A stretch of 64,000 bases of DNA from Alcanivorax sp. (GCA_017794945.1 CP051239.1:1664692-1728691), one strand, 5' to 3'; positions 53,456-62,763 are shown, numbered from the stretch's first letter. Made by a program: numbers and translations. Notes: generated by a model not told the origin, from the sequence alone.

Positions 53456-53764
53456 ATGGGTAAAAAAATAATCAGGGACACCCTGGAGAACGAGGAGCGG
53501 CTCAAAACATTCGCGGTGCTGAACGAGATGACGGTGGAGGCGGCCAGGGAAATCCTGCAGCGCCTGCTGGAGAGGCCCGGGATTTCCGACGAGGTGAATA
53601 AGTACGTCTTCTCGGAGGACCGCAGCGACGAATTCAGAGGCTACGTCGCCGGGGACGAAAAAGGCTACCAACGGGGCCATGAGACCGGTTTCTTTAAAGG
53701 CGTGCTTCTGGGCGCCCTGGCCGGGGCCGGCGCCGTGGCGGCTTACGTCGTCGGCAAGAAATAG
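53456..53764 (+). CDS. Small hypothetical protein with C-terminal membrane segment
   Basis: 102 residues. N-terminal helix-rich part (DTLENEERLKTFAVLNEMTVEAAREILQRLLERP), then a Gly-rich helix GVLLGALAGAGAVAAYVVG near the C-terminus. ATG 53456 follows GGGGGA. The frame is open upstream to 53399 but not protein-like. Family unknown. Confidence 0.6.
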   Translation: MGKKIIRDTLENEERLKTFAVLNEMTVEAAREILQRLLERPGISDEVNKYVFSEDRSDEFRGYVAGDEKGYQRGHETGFFKGVLLGALAGAGAVAAYVVGKK

Positions 53765-53913
53765 AGGCGACCAGGCCGGCGGCGGGGCGCGCGACGGAGC
53801 CCGCCCCGGGGCCGCCGGTCAGCACGGACCAAGACGAACCGCCCCAAAACCGGGATAATGGCGCCCACTGAAGGCCATGGCGCGCCCCACTCCTTAATCC
53901 CGGTAGTTTCCCC

Positions 53914-56100
53914 ATGCAGATCAACGTCAATTTCCTCGACAACCTCCGCCTGGAAGCCAAGTTCGACGACTTCACGGTGGTCACGGACCAGCCGATCCGT
54001 TACAAGGGCGACGGCTCGGCGCCCAGTCCGTTCGATTATTTTCTGGCGTCGTCGGCGCTGTGTGCGGCCTATTTCGTGCGGGTGTACTGCAAGGCGCGGG
54101 ACATTCCCACGGACAATATCCGGCTGTCGCAGAACAACATCGTCGACCCGGAGAACCGCTACAACCAGATCTTCAAGATCCAGGTGGAGCTGCCGGAGGA
54201 CATTTCCGACAAGGACCGGCAGGGCATCCTGCGTTCCATCGACCGCTGCACGGTGAAGAAGGTGGTGCAGACCGGGCCGGAGTTCGAGATCGAAACGGTG
54301 GAGAACCTGGACGAGGACGCCCAGGCGCTGCTGATGGCCGGCATCGACGGCGAGGCGCGCACCTATATCGAGGGCAAGGACCGGCCCCTGGAAGACACCA
54401 TCGCCACCATGTCCGGGATTCTCGAGGACCTGGGCATGAAGATCGAGATCGCTTCCTGGCGCAACATCGTGCCGCACGTTTGGTCGCTGCATATTCGCGA
54501 CGCGGCGTCGCCGATGTGCTTCACCAACGGCAAGGGCGCCACCAAGGAGAGCGCGCTGTGCTCGGCGCTGGGTGAGTTCATCGAGCGGCTGAGCTGTAAC
54601 TTCTTCTACAACGATCAGTACTTCGGCGAGGAGATCGCCAACAGCCCCTTCGTGCATTATCCCAACGAGCAGTGGTTTCAGCCGGGTCCCAACGACGAGC
54701 TGCCCGAGGAGATTCTGGATGCCCATTGCCGGGCCATCTTCGACCCGGAGGGCGAACTGGGCGGCTCCAACCTGATCGACACCAATTCCGGCAACGAGGC
54801 ACGCGGCATCTGCTCGTTGCCGTTTGAGCGCCGCTCCGACGGCGAGACGGTGTGGTTCCCGTCCAACCTGATCGAGAACCTGTACCTGAGCAACGGCATG
54901 AGCGCCGGCAACACGTTGCCCGAGGCGCAAGTGCAGTGCCTGTCGGAGATCTTCGAGCGGGCGGTGAAGAAGCAGATCATCGAGGAAGAGCTGGCGCTGC
55001 CCGATGTGCCGGAAGCGGTGCTGGCCAAGTATCCGAACCTGGTGGAAGGCGTCCAGGCGCTGGAGGCCCAGGGCTTCCCGGTGCTGGTGAAGGACGCCTC
55101 CCTGGGCGGCCGGTTCCCGGTGGCCTGCGTGGCGCTGATGAATCCGCGCACCGGCGGTGTGTTCGTGTCGTTCGGTGCCCACCCGAGCCTGGCGGTGGCG
55201 CTGGAGCGCAGCTTCACCGAACTGCTGCAGGGGCGCAGCTTTGAAAACCTGAACGACGTGCCCCTGCCCACCTTCAACAGCCTGGCGGTGAGCGAGCCGA
55301 ACAATTTCGTGGAGCACTTTATCGACTCCACCGGCGTGGTGTCCTGGCGCTTCTTCAGCGACAACGCCGATTACGATTTCGAGGAATGGTATTTTTCCGG
55401 CAGCACCGCGGAAGAAGCGGAGAACCTGTTCGGCATCCTCGAGGACCTGGGCAAGGAGGTCTACATGGCCGTGCATGAGGACCTGGGCGCGCCGGTGTGC
55501 CGCATCCTGGTGCCGGGCTATTCCGAGGTCTACCCGGTGGAAGACCTGGTCTGGGACAACACCAACAAGGCGCTGGACTACCGCGAGGACATCCTCAACC
55601 TGCACGTCCTCGACGACGACCAGCTGGCCGATCTGGTGGAGCACCTGGAAGAGAGCCAGATCGACGATTACACCGACATCATCACCTTGATCGGAGTCGA
55701 GTTCGACGAGAACACCGTCTGGGGCCAGCTCACCGTGCTGGAGCTGAAGCTGCTGATCAACCTGGCGCTGGGCCAGCACGAAGAGGCGCTGGAGCGGGTG
55801 GAAGCCTTCCTGCAGTTCAACGACAACACGGTCGAACGTAACCTGTTCTACCGCGCCGTCAGCGCCGTGCTGGAAATCACCCTGGACGAAGAACTGGAAC
55901 TGGACGACTACCTGCGTAACCTGCGTCGTATGTACGGCGAGGACACCCTGGACGCGGTGGTGGGCTCGGTGGAGGGCCGCGTCCGCTTCCACGGCCTGAC
56001 GCCCACCAACACACGCCTGGACGGCCTGGAAAAACACCAGCGCCTGATCGAAAGCTACAAGAAGCTGCACGCCGCCCGTGCGGCCCGAGCGGAGAAATAA
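53914..56100 (+). CDS. ycaO: OsmC-YcaO fusion protein
   Basis: 728 residues. Residues about 1-140 resemble OsmC/Ohr (YFLASSALCAAYFVRVYC); residues about 160-590 are a YcaO ATP-dependent cyclodehydratase-like domain (FTNGKGATKESALCSALGEFIERLSCNFFYND, SNGMSAGNTLPEAQVQCLSEIFERAVK); the rest is a TPR-like helical tail. In E. coli YcaO is involved with ribosomal protein S12 methylthiolation; stand-alone OsmC-YcaO fusions are known from Vibrio and Pseudomonas. Two bases before a small membrane protein gene. Confidence 0.92.
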   Translation: MQINVNFLDNLRLEAKFDDFTVVTDQPIRYKGDGSAPSPFDYFLASSALCAAYFVRVYCKARDIPTDNIRLSQNNIVDPENRYNQIFKIQVELPEDISDKDRQGILRSIDRCTVKKVVQTGPEFEIETVENLDEDAQALLMAGIDGEARTYIEGKDRPLEDTIATMSGILEDLGMKIEIASWRNIVPHVWSLHIRDAASPMCFTNGKGATKESALCSALGEFIERLSCNFFYNDQYFGEEIANSPFVHYPNEQWFQPGPNDELPEEILDAHCRAIFDPEGELGGSNLIDTNSGNEARGICSLPFERRSDGETVWFPSNLIENLYLSNGMSAGNTLPEAQVQCLSEIFERAVKKQIIEEELALPDVPEAVLAKYPNLVEGVQALEAQGFPVLVKDASLGGRFPVACVALMNPRTGGVFVSFGAHPSLAVALERSFTELLQGRSFENLNDVPLPTFNSLAVSEPNNFVEHFIDSTGVVSWRFFSDNADYDFEEWYFSGSTAEEAENLFGILEDLGKEVYMAVHEDLGAPVCRILVPGYSEVYPVEDLVWDNTNKALDYREDILNLHVLDDDQLADLVEHLEESQIDDYTDIITLIGVEFDENTVWGQLTVLELKLLINLALGQHEEALERVEAFLQFNDNTVERNLFYRAVSAVLEITLDEELELDDYLRNLRRMYGEDTLDAVVGSVEGRVRFHGLTPTNTRLDGLEKHQRLIESYKKLHAARAARAEK

Positions 56101-56102
56101 CG

Positions 56103-56438
56103 ATGGCAGCGCCCCTGATCCCGATTATCAAAGCCGTCGCGCCCTACGTGGCTCAGATCGCCACGGTCGCGATCCCCGCCTTTACGTCGCGCAACGCCGA
56201 GACCGGCCCGGCCGACCCGGTGGTCGCCAAGCAGATCCAGGAACTGCAGGAAGCCGCCACCCACAACGCGGAATCCGTGCAGGTGCTGGCGGACAAACTG
56301 CAGCAGGCCCTGGACGGCATGGAGATGGCGGCCCGGGAGTCGGAGGCCCGGTTCGCCAAGTACCGGCTCGCCCTCGCCGCCGCGCTGGTGGTGTCCGGCG
56401 CGTCCCTGGCGCTGAGCGCTTTCCTGCTGTTCAGCTAG
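56103..56438 (+). CDS. Small coiled-coil membrane protein
   Basis: 111 residues: a helix-rich N-terminus (LIPIIKAVAPYVAQIATVAIPAFTS), a coiled coil (KQIQELQEAATHNAESVQVLADKLQQAL), and a C-terminal membrane helix LALAAALVVSGASLALSAFLLFS. Start two bases after ycaO, so co-transcribed. No family recognised; the tail-anchored coiled coil resembles accessory proteins of oxidative-stress or membrane complexes only in shape. Confidence 0.65.
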   Translation: MAAPLIPIIKAVAPYVAQIATVAIPAFTSRNAETGPADPVVAKQIQELQEAATHNAESVQVLADKLQQALDGMEMAARESEARFAKYRLALAAALVVSGASLALSAFLLFS

Positions 56439-56474
56439 CTGGATTGCCCGGGCTGCCAGCAGTCGATACAATGA

Positions 56475-56488
56475 ATCGCAATTGCGAT
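56475..56488. promoter_or_regulatory. Perfect palindrome ATCGCAATTGCGAT
   Basis: A 14-base perfect palindrome 15 bases before the antitoxin start. Likely operator of the toxin-antitoxin pair. Confidence 0.55.
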
Positions 56489-56502
56489 GCAGGAGCTGCC
56501 CC

Positions 56503-56766
56503 ATGAAGTCCGCGACTATTCCCCCTCTGCGCGTGACCCCCGATCTCCGTCGCGACGCGGAAAGTGTGCTCCAGGAAGGGGAGAGCCTGAGCAGCTTCGT
56601 CGAGGAGGCGCTGCGCCGCCAGGTGGAGCACCGCAAACTGCGTGAAGAGTTCATAAACCGTGGGCTGGCGTCGCGAGATCACGCCAAAGCCACTGGTGAG
56701 TACGCGTCCAAAGAGGAAGTGATGGATTCCCTGAGCGGTATTCTGCGGGTGGCAGAAGGCGGATAA
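56503..56766 (+). CDS. Ribbon-helix-helix antitoxin
   Basis: 87 residues. LRVTPDLRRDAESVLQEGESLSSFVEEALRRQVEHRKL is a MetJ/Arc-type DNA-binding domain; the C-terminal part (RGLASRDHAKATGEYASKEEVMDSL) is the toxin-binding segment common to ParD-like proteins. AGGAG precedes the ATG. Stop and toxin start overlap by one base. Confidence 0.82.
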   Translation: MKSATIPPLRVTPDLRRDAESVLQEGESLSSFVEEALRRQVEHRKLREEFINRGLASRDHAKATGEYASKEEVMDSLSGILRVAEGG

Positions 56767-57065
56767 TGGGTTTCGGTGTTCGCTTTACGCTCGATGCCAA
56801 GTCGGACCTGGAGCGACTTTACGGCTTTTTGGTGGAGCAGGACCCGGTGGCGGCGAAACGGGCCCTGGCGGTGATCGGTCGGGCCTGGACCGTTCTTGAA
56901 GATTTTCCTTTTTCCTGCCGCAAGGCTTCTGCAGCCACCCCCTTCCTGCGTGAGTTGGTTATTTCGTTTGGTGACGCCGGCTACGTGGCTTTATTCGAGA
57001 TCGAAAACGAGCACACCGTGACCGTGCTGGCGGTACGACATCAGCGCGAGGACGATTATCTCTGA
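56766..57065 (+). CDS. RelE/ParE family toxin
   Basis: 99 residues with the family pattern VRFTLDAKSDLERLYGFLVEQDPVAAKRAL and LVISFGDAGYVALFEIENEHTVTVLAVRHQRE. Second gene of the pair with 56503. Fourth toxin-antitoxin module of this region. Confidence 0.88.
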   Translation: MGFGVRFTLDAKSDLERLYGFLVEQDPVAAKRALAVIGRAWTVLEDFPFSCRKASAATPFLRELVISFGDAGYVALFEIENEHTVTVLAVRHQREDDYL

Positions 57066-57082
57066 GCCAGCCAGGAGAGAGT

Positions 57083-57493
57083 ATGGATTCCAGAACCCAA
57101 CATCGTGGTGGCTGCCTTTGCGGCGCGGTGGGCGTTATCGCAAAGCCCAAGACCGACAAGGTGGTGCTCTGCCACTGCAAGATGTGCCGCCAATGGGGCG
57201 GCGGCCCCATGTTCGCCGCCGAGTGCGAGCAGGCCGTCACCTTCGAGGGGGAGGAGCACATCGCCAGGTTTCAGTCGTCAACGTTCGCCGAACGGGGTTT
57301 CTGCAAGATTTGCGGCACCCATCTCTTCTTTCGCTATATCGAAGAGAACCACTATGCGCTGCCGGTGGGTCTGCTGGACGACAGCGACGCCTGGACGCTC
57401 TCCGGACAAATTTTCATCGACCGCAAACCGTCGTTCTTTTCGTTCGCGGAGAACACCGAGAACCTTACCGAGGACGAAGTCTTTAACCGCTAG
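57083..57493 (+). CDS. GFA family enzyme (glutathione-dependent formaldehyde-activating type)
   Basis: 136 residues. GGCLCGAVGVIA, CHCKMCRQWGGG and FCKICGTHLFFRY show the conserved zinc cysteines of the GFA/CENP-V fold. GGAG before the ATG. Despite the family name most members have no proven formaldehyde role. Confidence 0.85.
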   Translation: MDSRTQHRGGCLCGAVGVIAKPKTDKVVLCHCKMCRQWGGGPMFAAECEQAVTFEGEEHIARFQSSTFAERGFCKICGTHLFFRYIEENHYALPVGLLDDSDAWTLSGQIFIDRKPSFFSFAENTENLTEDEVFNR

Positions 57494-57540
57494 GTGGATG
57501 CCGCCGCGCGTGCCGCCAAGGCCTGGTCTGGCGAACTGCT

Positions 57541-58569
57541 TTAGCGGTGCGTGGCGCGGTAGGCGGACGGCGTCATTGACGCCTGTTTCCGGAACGCCCG
57601 GGTGAAATTGGCGGCGTCGCTATAGCCGAGCAGTTCGGCGATGCGGGCGATTTCCAGCCCCGGCTCGTCGAGCAGCTTGATGGCGTCCCGGAGGCGAATC
57701 TTCTCCACCAAGGAGGAGTAGGCGGTGCCTTCGGCGTGCAGCTTGCGCCTCAAGGTGCGCGCGGTCATGCCGAATCGGTCGGCGATCACCTCCAGGGTGG
57801 GGTAACCACCCGCCTGGTATCCCAGCGCCTGCTGCACCCGCGCGCTCACGTCCTGATCCATTTTCAAAAGACGCGCTTCGTTTTCACATTGCCGTACCGC
57901 CTGCCGGTAGCCGGTGGCGCTGGCCAGCGGCAGCGGCGTTTTCAGCAGGGCGGCGGGGAAGCGGCACTGAACCAGTGGCATATCAAAACGCAGCGTGCCG
58001 ATCATCGCGAAGGCTTCATGTTCGCCGCGCGGCGGTGGGTGGTCGAGCCACACCTGGGTGTCCCGGCCCACATCGGGCACCAGTAGTGAAGCGCCTCGGA
58101 ACAGACTGAAGACGATGGAGTCCAGGGTCAGGTCGCGCATCGGGCCGGTGAGGTAATCCTCGGCGAAAAAGGTCAGAACGCAGAGCTGATCCTCGCTGAC
58201 CAGGTTGAGTTTGACGCCGCGCACCACCAGCCCCCAGTAGCGCTCCAGCAGCGCCAGAGCCGAGCCCACGTCCGGGCTGGCGAGTAGCGCGCTGCCCAGG
58301 CTGCCGAAGCTGGTGGGCGGCATGCGCCAGCCGACGTCGAAGCCCATGAGGTCGTCGCCGCCGTGCCGGTAAATGGCATCCAGTAAGCGGCGCAGTTTTT
58401 CCATGGTGATGCCGGCGGAAAACGAGGACGCGGCCTCCTGCGTCAGCCCCGCCTGTTCGAGAATCGTATCGCGGGGGAGTTGCCGGTCGGCCACATAGGA
58501 CAACCAGCTGGTGGGCACGGCACCGGGTACGAAGACGTTGTCCGGCCAGTGGCTCTCCGTTGTTTTCAT
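57541..58569 (-). CDS. AraC family regulator with Arabinose_bd-type sensor domain
   Basis: 342 residues. Residues about 20-200 are the PF12625-type sensor (GGDDLMGFDVGWRMPPTSFGSLGSALLASPDV, LERYWGLVV), residues about 240-340 a double helix-turn-helix (LEVIADRFGMTARTLRRKLHAEGTAYSSLVEKIRLRDA and IARIAELLGYSDAANFTRAFRKQASMTPSAYR). Such regulators control lipid or alkane metabolism in related bacteria. Divergent from the hydrolase-SDR pair that it may activate. Confidence 0.9.
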   Translation of the reverse strand: MKTTESHWPDNVFVPGAVPTSWLSYVADRQLPRDTILEQAGLTQEAASSFSAGITMEKLRRLLDAIYRHGGDDLMGFDVGWRMPPTSFGSLGSALLASPDVGSALALLERYWGLVVRGVKLNLVSEDQLCVLTFFAEDYLTGPMRDLTLDSIVFSLFRGASLLVPDVGRDTQVWLDHPPPRGEHEAFAMIGTLRFDMPLVQCRFPAALLKTPLPLASATGYRQAVRQCENEARLLKMDQDVSARVQQALGYQAGGYPTLEVIADRFGMTARTLRRKLHAEGTAYSSLVEKIRLRDAIKLLDEPGLEIARIAELLGYSDAANFTRAFRKQASMTPSAYRATHR

Positions 58570-58715
58570 AGGGCTCGTTTCCCGCCGGTGTCGAGGCAGT
58601 CTAGTTCTTCATGGCCGCAAATGACAAGCAAAGAGTCCGGCCCGCCCCTCACGCCACCGGCGGGTGGCCGCCTAGACTTTCCGGCACGCTAATGCAGCCA
58701 TGCAGGAGATCAGCC

Positions 58716-59585
58716 ATGACCCGTCAGAGTGCCGTTACCCCGATTGCCAGCCAAGGCCCCGCCAAGGGAAAGCGACTGCGCGGCGAGGACGTCGGCGTGC
58801 CGGTGCGCCGCATGGACCTGTCGTATGACGATCGGTTGCCGCTGGCGTGGTTTGATGGCAATGAACTGATCAGCATGTTCCTGACCGCCTTCTCCGCGTC
58901 CCTGCCGGAGGGGGAAAGTCATTTCATACACAGTGTTCGTCTGTTCCAGGATCGCATTACGGACCCGGTGCTGCGTGCCCAGATTCGCGCCTTTATCGGT
59001 CAGGAAGGCCACCACTCCAAGGAACACGACACCTTCAACGATGCCATGCGCCAACGGGGCGTGGACATCGATACGGTGGAGAAACGCATGGCCGCTTCGG
59101 TGGCACAGTGGAAAAAGCGCTCCGCCAAATACCAGCTGGCGCATACCGTGTGCGCCGAACACTTTACCGCCTTGCTGGCGGACGTTCTGCTGAGCAAGCA
59201 TCCGGAGATGCTCGACAAGATGTCGCCCCAGGCCCGCACGATATGGGCCTGGCACGCCATCGAAGAAGCCGAGCATAAAGCGGTGGCCTTTGATGTCTAC
59301 GAGCAAACCGTGGGCGACCGGAAATACCTGAAACGGGTGATGGCGTGGGTCACCGCCGAGTTCGTGGTCAAGAACACCCGGAGCGCCTGGACCTTGTTCC
59401 GTGGCACCGGGCAGCGACGAAACCTGAAAAAGTGGCGGGAGCTGTTTTCCCTGTTGCGTACCCTGGGTGGCGACACCTGGGCGGATTACAGGGATTTCTA
59501 CCGGGACGACTTTCATCCGTGGCAGCACGACAATCGCGACGCGGTCGAGGCCGCCAAAAAGCAGTATCTCGAGGGCGCGCCATGA
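58716..59585 (+). CDS. Metal-dependent hydrolase family protein (PF10118 type)
   Basis: 289 residues. Histidines and acids in SHFIHSVRLFQDRITDP, QIRAFIGQEGHHSKEHD and WAWHAIEEAEHKAVAFDVYE form a pattern of a di-metal site, as in the predicted metal-dependent hydrolase family. ATG 58716 after CAGGAG. Overlaps the SDR gene by four bases. Confidence 0.82.
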   Translation: MTRQSAVTPIASQGPAKGKRLRGEDVGVPVRRMDLSYDDRLPLAWFDGNELISMFLTAFSASLPEGESHFIHSVRLFQDRITDPVLRAQIRAFIGQEGHHSKEHDTFNDAMRQRGVDIDTVEKRMAASVAQWKKRSAKYQLAHTVCAEHFTALLADVLLSKHPEMLDKMSPQARTIWAWHAIEEAEHKAVAFDVYEQTVGDRKYLKRVMAWVTAEFVVKNTRSAWTLFRGTGQRRNLKKWRELFSLLRTLGGDTWADYRDFYRDDFHPWQHDNRDAVEAAKKQYLEGAP

Positions 59586-60418
59586 GCGGTTTCAGCGGCA
59601 AGGTCATCGCCATCACGGGCGCCGCGTCAGGGATAGGCCGCGCCACCGCGGTGAAGCTGGCCGGCGAGCACGCGGCGCTGTCGCTGTGCGATGTCAGCGA
59701 CGAGGGGCTGCGCGAAACCGAGCGGCTGTGCCGGGCCGCGGGCGCGTCTGTTCACAGTGCGCGGGTGGATGTGTCGGATCACGCGGCGGTTAACGCCTGG
59801 GCCGAAGACACCCACGACGCCTTCGGCGAGGTACATGCGATTATCAATAATGCCGGTGTGTCGTTATCCGGCGCGGCGGGCGACCTGACCCTTGACGACT
59901 TCGAGTGGATCATGGGCATCAACTTCTGGGGCGTGGTGCACGGCACCCGCGCGTTTCTGCCCTATCTGCGCGCCAGTGGCGACGGCCATATCGTCAATAT
60001 ATCCAGCCTGTTCGGGATCATCGCCATGCCCGGCGCCAGCGCCTATAACGCCTCCAAGTTCGCGGTGCGCGGGTTCACCGAATCCCTCAGCGAAGAGCTG
60101 CGACTGGAAAACGCCCCCGTGCGCGTGACCTGTGTGCATCCCGGCGGCATCGATACCGATATTGTCGCGGGGGGCCGGGTAACGCCCAGCGAAAGCCTGG
60201 GTTTCGAGACCGTCGACCAGGCCGCCCGTGACTTCAAGCGGCTGGCGCGCACCTCTCCCGAGGCGGCGGCCGAACAGATCGTCCGCGCCATGGCGCGGGG
60301 CCGCCGCAGACAATTGATCGGCGTGGATGCGTGGTTGCTGGAAAAAATGCAGCGCCTGGCGCCGGTGGCCTATCAGAATCTGATGGTGTCTTTCGCGCGC
60401 GGCAGCCGCCGACGCTAA
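59582..60418 (+). CDS. Short-chain dehydrogenase/reductase
   Basis: 278 residues. NAD(P) motif TGAASGIG (12-19), NNAG (89-92), catalytic Ser in NISSLFG and YNASK (Tyr and Lys). Overlaps the hydrolase gene by four bases. Probably acts on a lipid or fatty-alcohol substrate given the neighbours, but this is not proven. Confidence 0.9.
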   Translation: MSGFSGKVIAITGAASGIGRATAVKLAGEHAALSLCDVSDEGLRETERLCRAAGASVHSARVDVSDHAAVNAWAEDTHDAFGEVHAIINNAGVSLSGAAGDLTLDDFEWIMGINFWGVVHGTRAFLPYLRASGDGHIVNISSLFGIIAMPGASAYNASKFAVRGFTESLSEELRLENAPVRVTCVHPGGIDTDIVAGGRVTPSESLGFETVDQAARDFKRLARTSPEAAAEQIVRAMARGRRRQLIGVDAWLLEKMQRLAPVAYQNLMVSFARGSRRR

Positions 60419-60443
60419 CCCTCCCCCGGGGGGCGGGGGAGGG
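60419..60443. terminator. GC hairpin between SDR and desaturase genes
   Basis: 9-base perfect stem CCCTCCCCC / GGGGGAGGG with a 7-base loop between the convergent ends. No T-run, so efficiency is uncertain. Confidence 0.5.
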
Positions 60444-60456
60444 GGCTTCCGGCCAT

Positions 60457-61644
60457 TCAGGCGCGCGCCGGCTCCGGCGGCAGGGTGCCGCCCGGGAAGG
60501 CCAGCCGCAGGTTCTTCAGCCAGGTGGTGCCGAACTGGCGCCACAGCGGCGCGGAGTTGTAGGGCAGGCCGTAGCGGTCGGCGAGCGCTTTGACACGCGG
60601 CGCCACTTCCGGGTAGCGGTTGCTGCACATGTCCGGGAACAGATGGTGCTCGATCTGGTGGCTCAGGTTGCCGGACATCACGTGGAACAGCGGGCCGCCG
60701 GTGATGTTGGCGGAGCCGAGCAGCTGGCGGATGTACCACTGGCCACGGGACTCGCCTTCCACCTGTTCTTCGGTGAAGTTGTAGACGTCGGCGGGGAAGT
60801 GCCCGCAGAAAATAATCACGAACGCCCAGATGTTACGGATGATGTTGGCGACGAAGTTGGCGCCGGCCACCAGCAGGAACACGGTGAGCGGGGATTCCGG
60901 CACGAAGAAGGAAATCGGGATCGATACCAGCGCGGCCAGGCCCGGCCACATGATGTAGTCCTTGCGCACCTGGCCCCAGATTTTGCGGCCGATGTGTTTC
61001 ATCAGCGGCAGGATTTCCTTGGGCTTTTTCTTGCCTTCGCCCACGTCGATGATGGCCTGTTCATGCAGGGCCACGCCTTCCTCGAACAGCAGCATCAGCG
61101 TCACGAAGTAGAACGGCTGCAACAGGTAGGCGGGCTTCCAGGGCTGCAGCGGGGTCACGCGCATGATGCCGTAGCCCACGTCCAGGTCTTTCTCGAGCAC
61201 GTTGGTCCAGGTGTGGTGCACCACGTTGTGCGAATGCATCCAGCGGTCGGACGGGCTCATGGTGTCCCATTCCCAGGTATTGGACTGGATCTCCGGGTCC
61301 TTCATCCAGTCCCACTGGGCGTGCAGCACGTTGTGGGCGATCTCCATGTTCTCCAGGATCTTCGCCAAACCCAGCAGGATCACGCCCAGCGCCATCACGA
61401 CCAGGGTGGTGCCCCAGCCGGCCAGCGCGTGCGGCCAGGCGGGCAACAGGAACAGACTGCCGTAGATGGTAAGCCGGCCGAACAGCGCCATGCTGCGCTG
61501 AATCCGGATCAGCCGAAGAATATAGAGCCGGTCTTTCTCGCCCCGGGATTCCAGGGTTTCGTAATAGATGGCGTCCATCTCGCGGCCGAACTCGTCGATT
61601 TGTTCTTCCGTGAGATCCACGGGTAAACCCTGTCGCTTACTCAT
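60457..61644 (-). CDS. Fatty acid (acyl-CoA) desaturase
   Basis: 395 residues with the three histidine boxes of membrane di-iron desaturases: HNVLH (104-108), HSHNVVHH (137-144) and HQIEHH (329-334), plus hydrophobic segments between them. Similar in type to DesB/DesC acyl desaturases of P. aeruginosa. Second gene after the ferredoxin reductase, nine bases apart. Confidence 0.92.
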   Translation of the reverse strand: MSKRQGLPVDLTEEQIDEFGREMDAIYYETLESRGEKDRLYILRLIRIQRSMALFGRLTIYGSLFLLPAWPHALAGWGTTLVVMALGVILLGLAKILENMEIAHNVLHAQWDWMKDPEIQSNTWEWDTMSPSDRWMHSHNVVHHTWTNVLEKDLDVGYGIMRVTPLQPWKPAYLLQPFYFVTLMLLFEEGVALHEQAIIDVGEGKKKPKEILPLMKHIGRKIWGQVRKDYIMWPGLAALVSIPISFFVPESPLTVFLLVAGANFVANIIRNIWAFVIIFCGHFPADVYNFTEEQVEGESRGQWYIRQLLGSANITGGPLFHVMSGNLSHQIEHHLFPDMCSNRYPEVAPRVKALADRYGLPYNSAPLWRQFGTTWLKNLRLAFPGGTLPPEPARA

Positions 61645-61653
61645 AATGACCTC

Positions 61654-62763
61654 CTAGATGTCCAGTTCGCAGTCGCCGGCGGTGGCGCACACACAGACTT
61701 GCACGATCGAGCCGGGCTCGTTGATGTATTCGCCGCTGCGCAGGTCGCGCACGCAGCCGGATTTCAGGGTCGTGTTGCAGGTGTGGCAGATGCCCATGCG
61801 GCAGCCGTGGGGCGGGTTCAGCCCGGCGTCCTCGGCGATGCGCAGCAGGTTGGACTGGCCGTCCGCCTCCACATCCAGCTCGCTTTGCGCGAAGCGCACC
61901 TTGCCGCCCACCGCGTCGTCGGGGATCGGCGCCAGCTCGGCGCGGAACCGCTCGATGTGCAGGCGGTTGGACAGGCCGGCCTCTTCCCAGGTCTGTTCCA
62001 GGGCGGCCAGCAGCCCCGGCGGGCCGCAGGCGTAGCAATCCCGTTCGCGCCAGTCCGGGCAGAACTGCTCCAGCTTTTCCCGGCTGAAGTAGGCGGCGTT
62101 GTCGTCTTCTTTCTGCGTGTGCACTTCGTGCAGATGGTAGTGGCGGTGCTGCGCGTTCAGCTTGCGCAGCTCCTTGCCGAAAATTGTGTCGAACTCGTGC
62201 GGCGCGTAGTGGATGTGTACCGTGTCCGGCAGGCGCTGCTGCTCGATCAGGCTGTGCAGCATGCTCCGGGCCGGTGTGATGCCACTGCCGGCGGTAATGA
62301 ACAGTGGCTGGATCGGCGAGGCGTCCGGCAGGTAAAAGTCGCCCTGGGGCAGGCCCACCGGGATAAAGTCGCCGACTTTCAGGTTGCGCACGATGTGATG
62401 CGAGAGCCGGCCGCCGTCGATCTTCTTGACGGTGATGGTGAAGCGGCCGTCGTCGCGCTCCGGCGGCGATGAAATCGTATAGGTGCGGGTGTAGTGGCGA
62501 CCGTCCACGGGGATGCCCACACGGATGTGCTGGCCCGGGCGGTGCAACCGCCAGTTGGCGCCGGGCTGCAGGGTAATGGTGCGGCAATCCTTGGTCTCGT
62601 CCCACACGTCCACCACCCGCGCGTGCATGCGATGGGTGGTCCACAGCGGGTTCACCAGCTCCACATAGTGGGAGGTGCGCAGCGGGAAGGCGAACATGTC
62701 GGCCACCGCCGTCAACTTGTCCAGCCAGCCTTTGCGGGGCTTGGGGGTTTGTGCCTGGGTCAT
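61654..62763 (-). CDS. Ferredoxin reductase (electron donor for desaturase)
   Basis: 369 residues. FAD-binding segment (HYTRTYTISSPPE), NAD segment (FITAGSGITPARSML) and a C-terminal 2Fe-2S ferredoxin domain with GCRMGICHTCNTTLKSGC. Corresponds to the oxidoreductase encoded with desB in pseudomonads. It begins the operon; the regulator site lies 38 bases upstream. Confidence 0.92.
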   Translation of the reverse strand: MTQAQTPKPRKGWLDKLTAVADMFAFPLRTSHYVELVNPLWTTHRMHARVVDVWDETKDCRTITLQPGANWRLHRPGQHIRVGIPVDGRHYTRTYTISSPPERDDGRFTITVKKIDGGRLSHHIVRNLKVGDFIPVGLPQGDFYLPDASPIQPLFITAGSGITPARSMLHSLIEQQRLPDTVHIHYAPHEFDTIFGKELRKLNAQHRHYHLHEVHTQKEDDNAAYFSREKLEQFCPDWRERDCYACGPPGLLAALEQTWEEAGLSNRLHIERFRAELAPIPDDAVGGKVRFAQSELDVEADGQSNLLRIAEDAGLNPPHGCRMGICHTCNTTLKSGCVRDLRSGEYINEPGSIVQVCVCATAGDCELDI

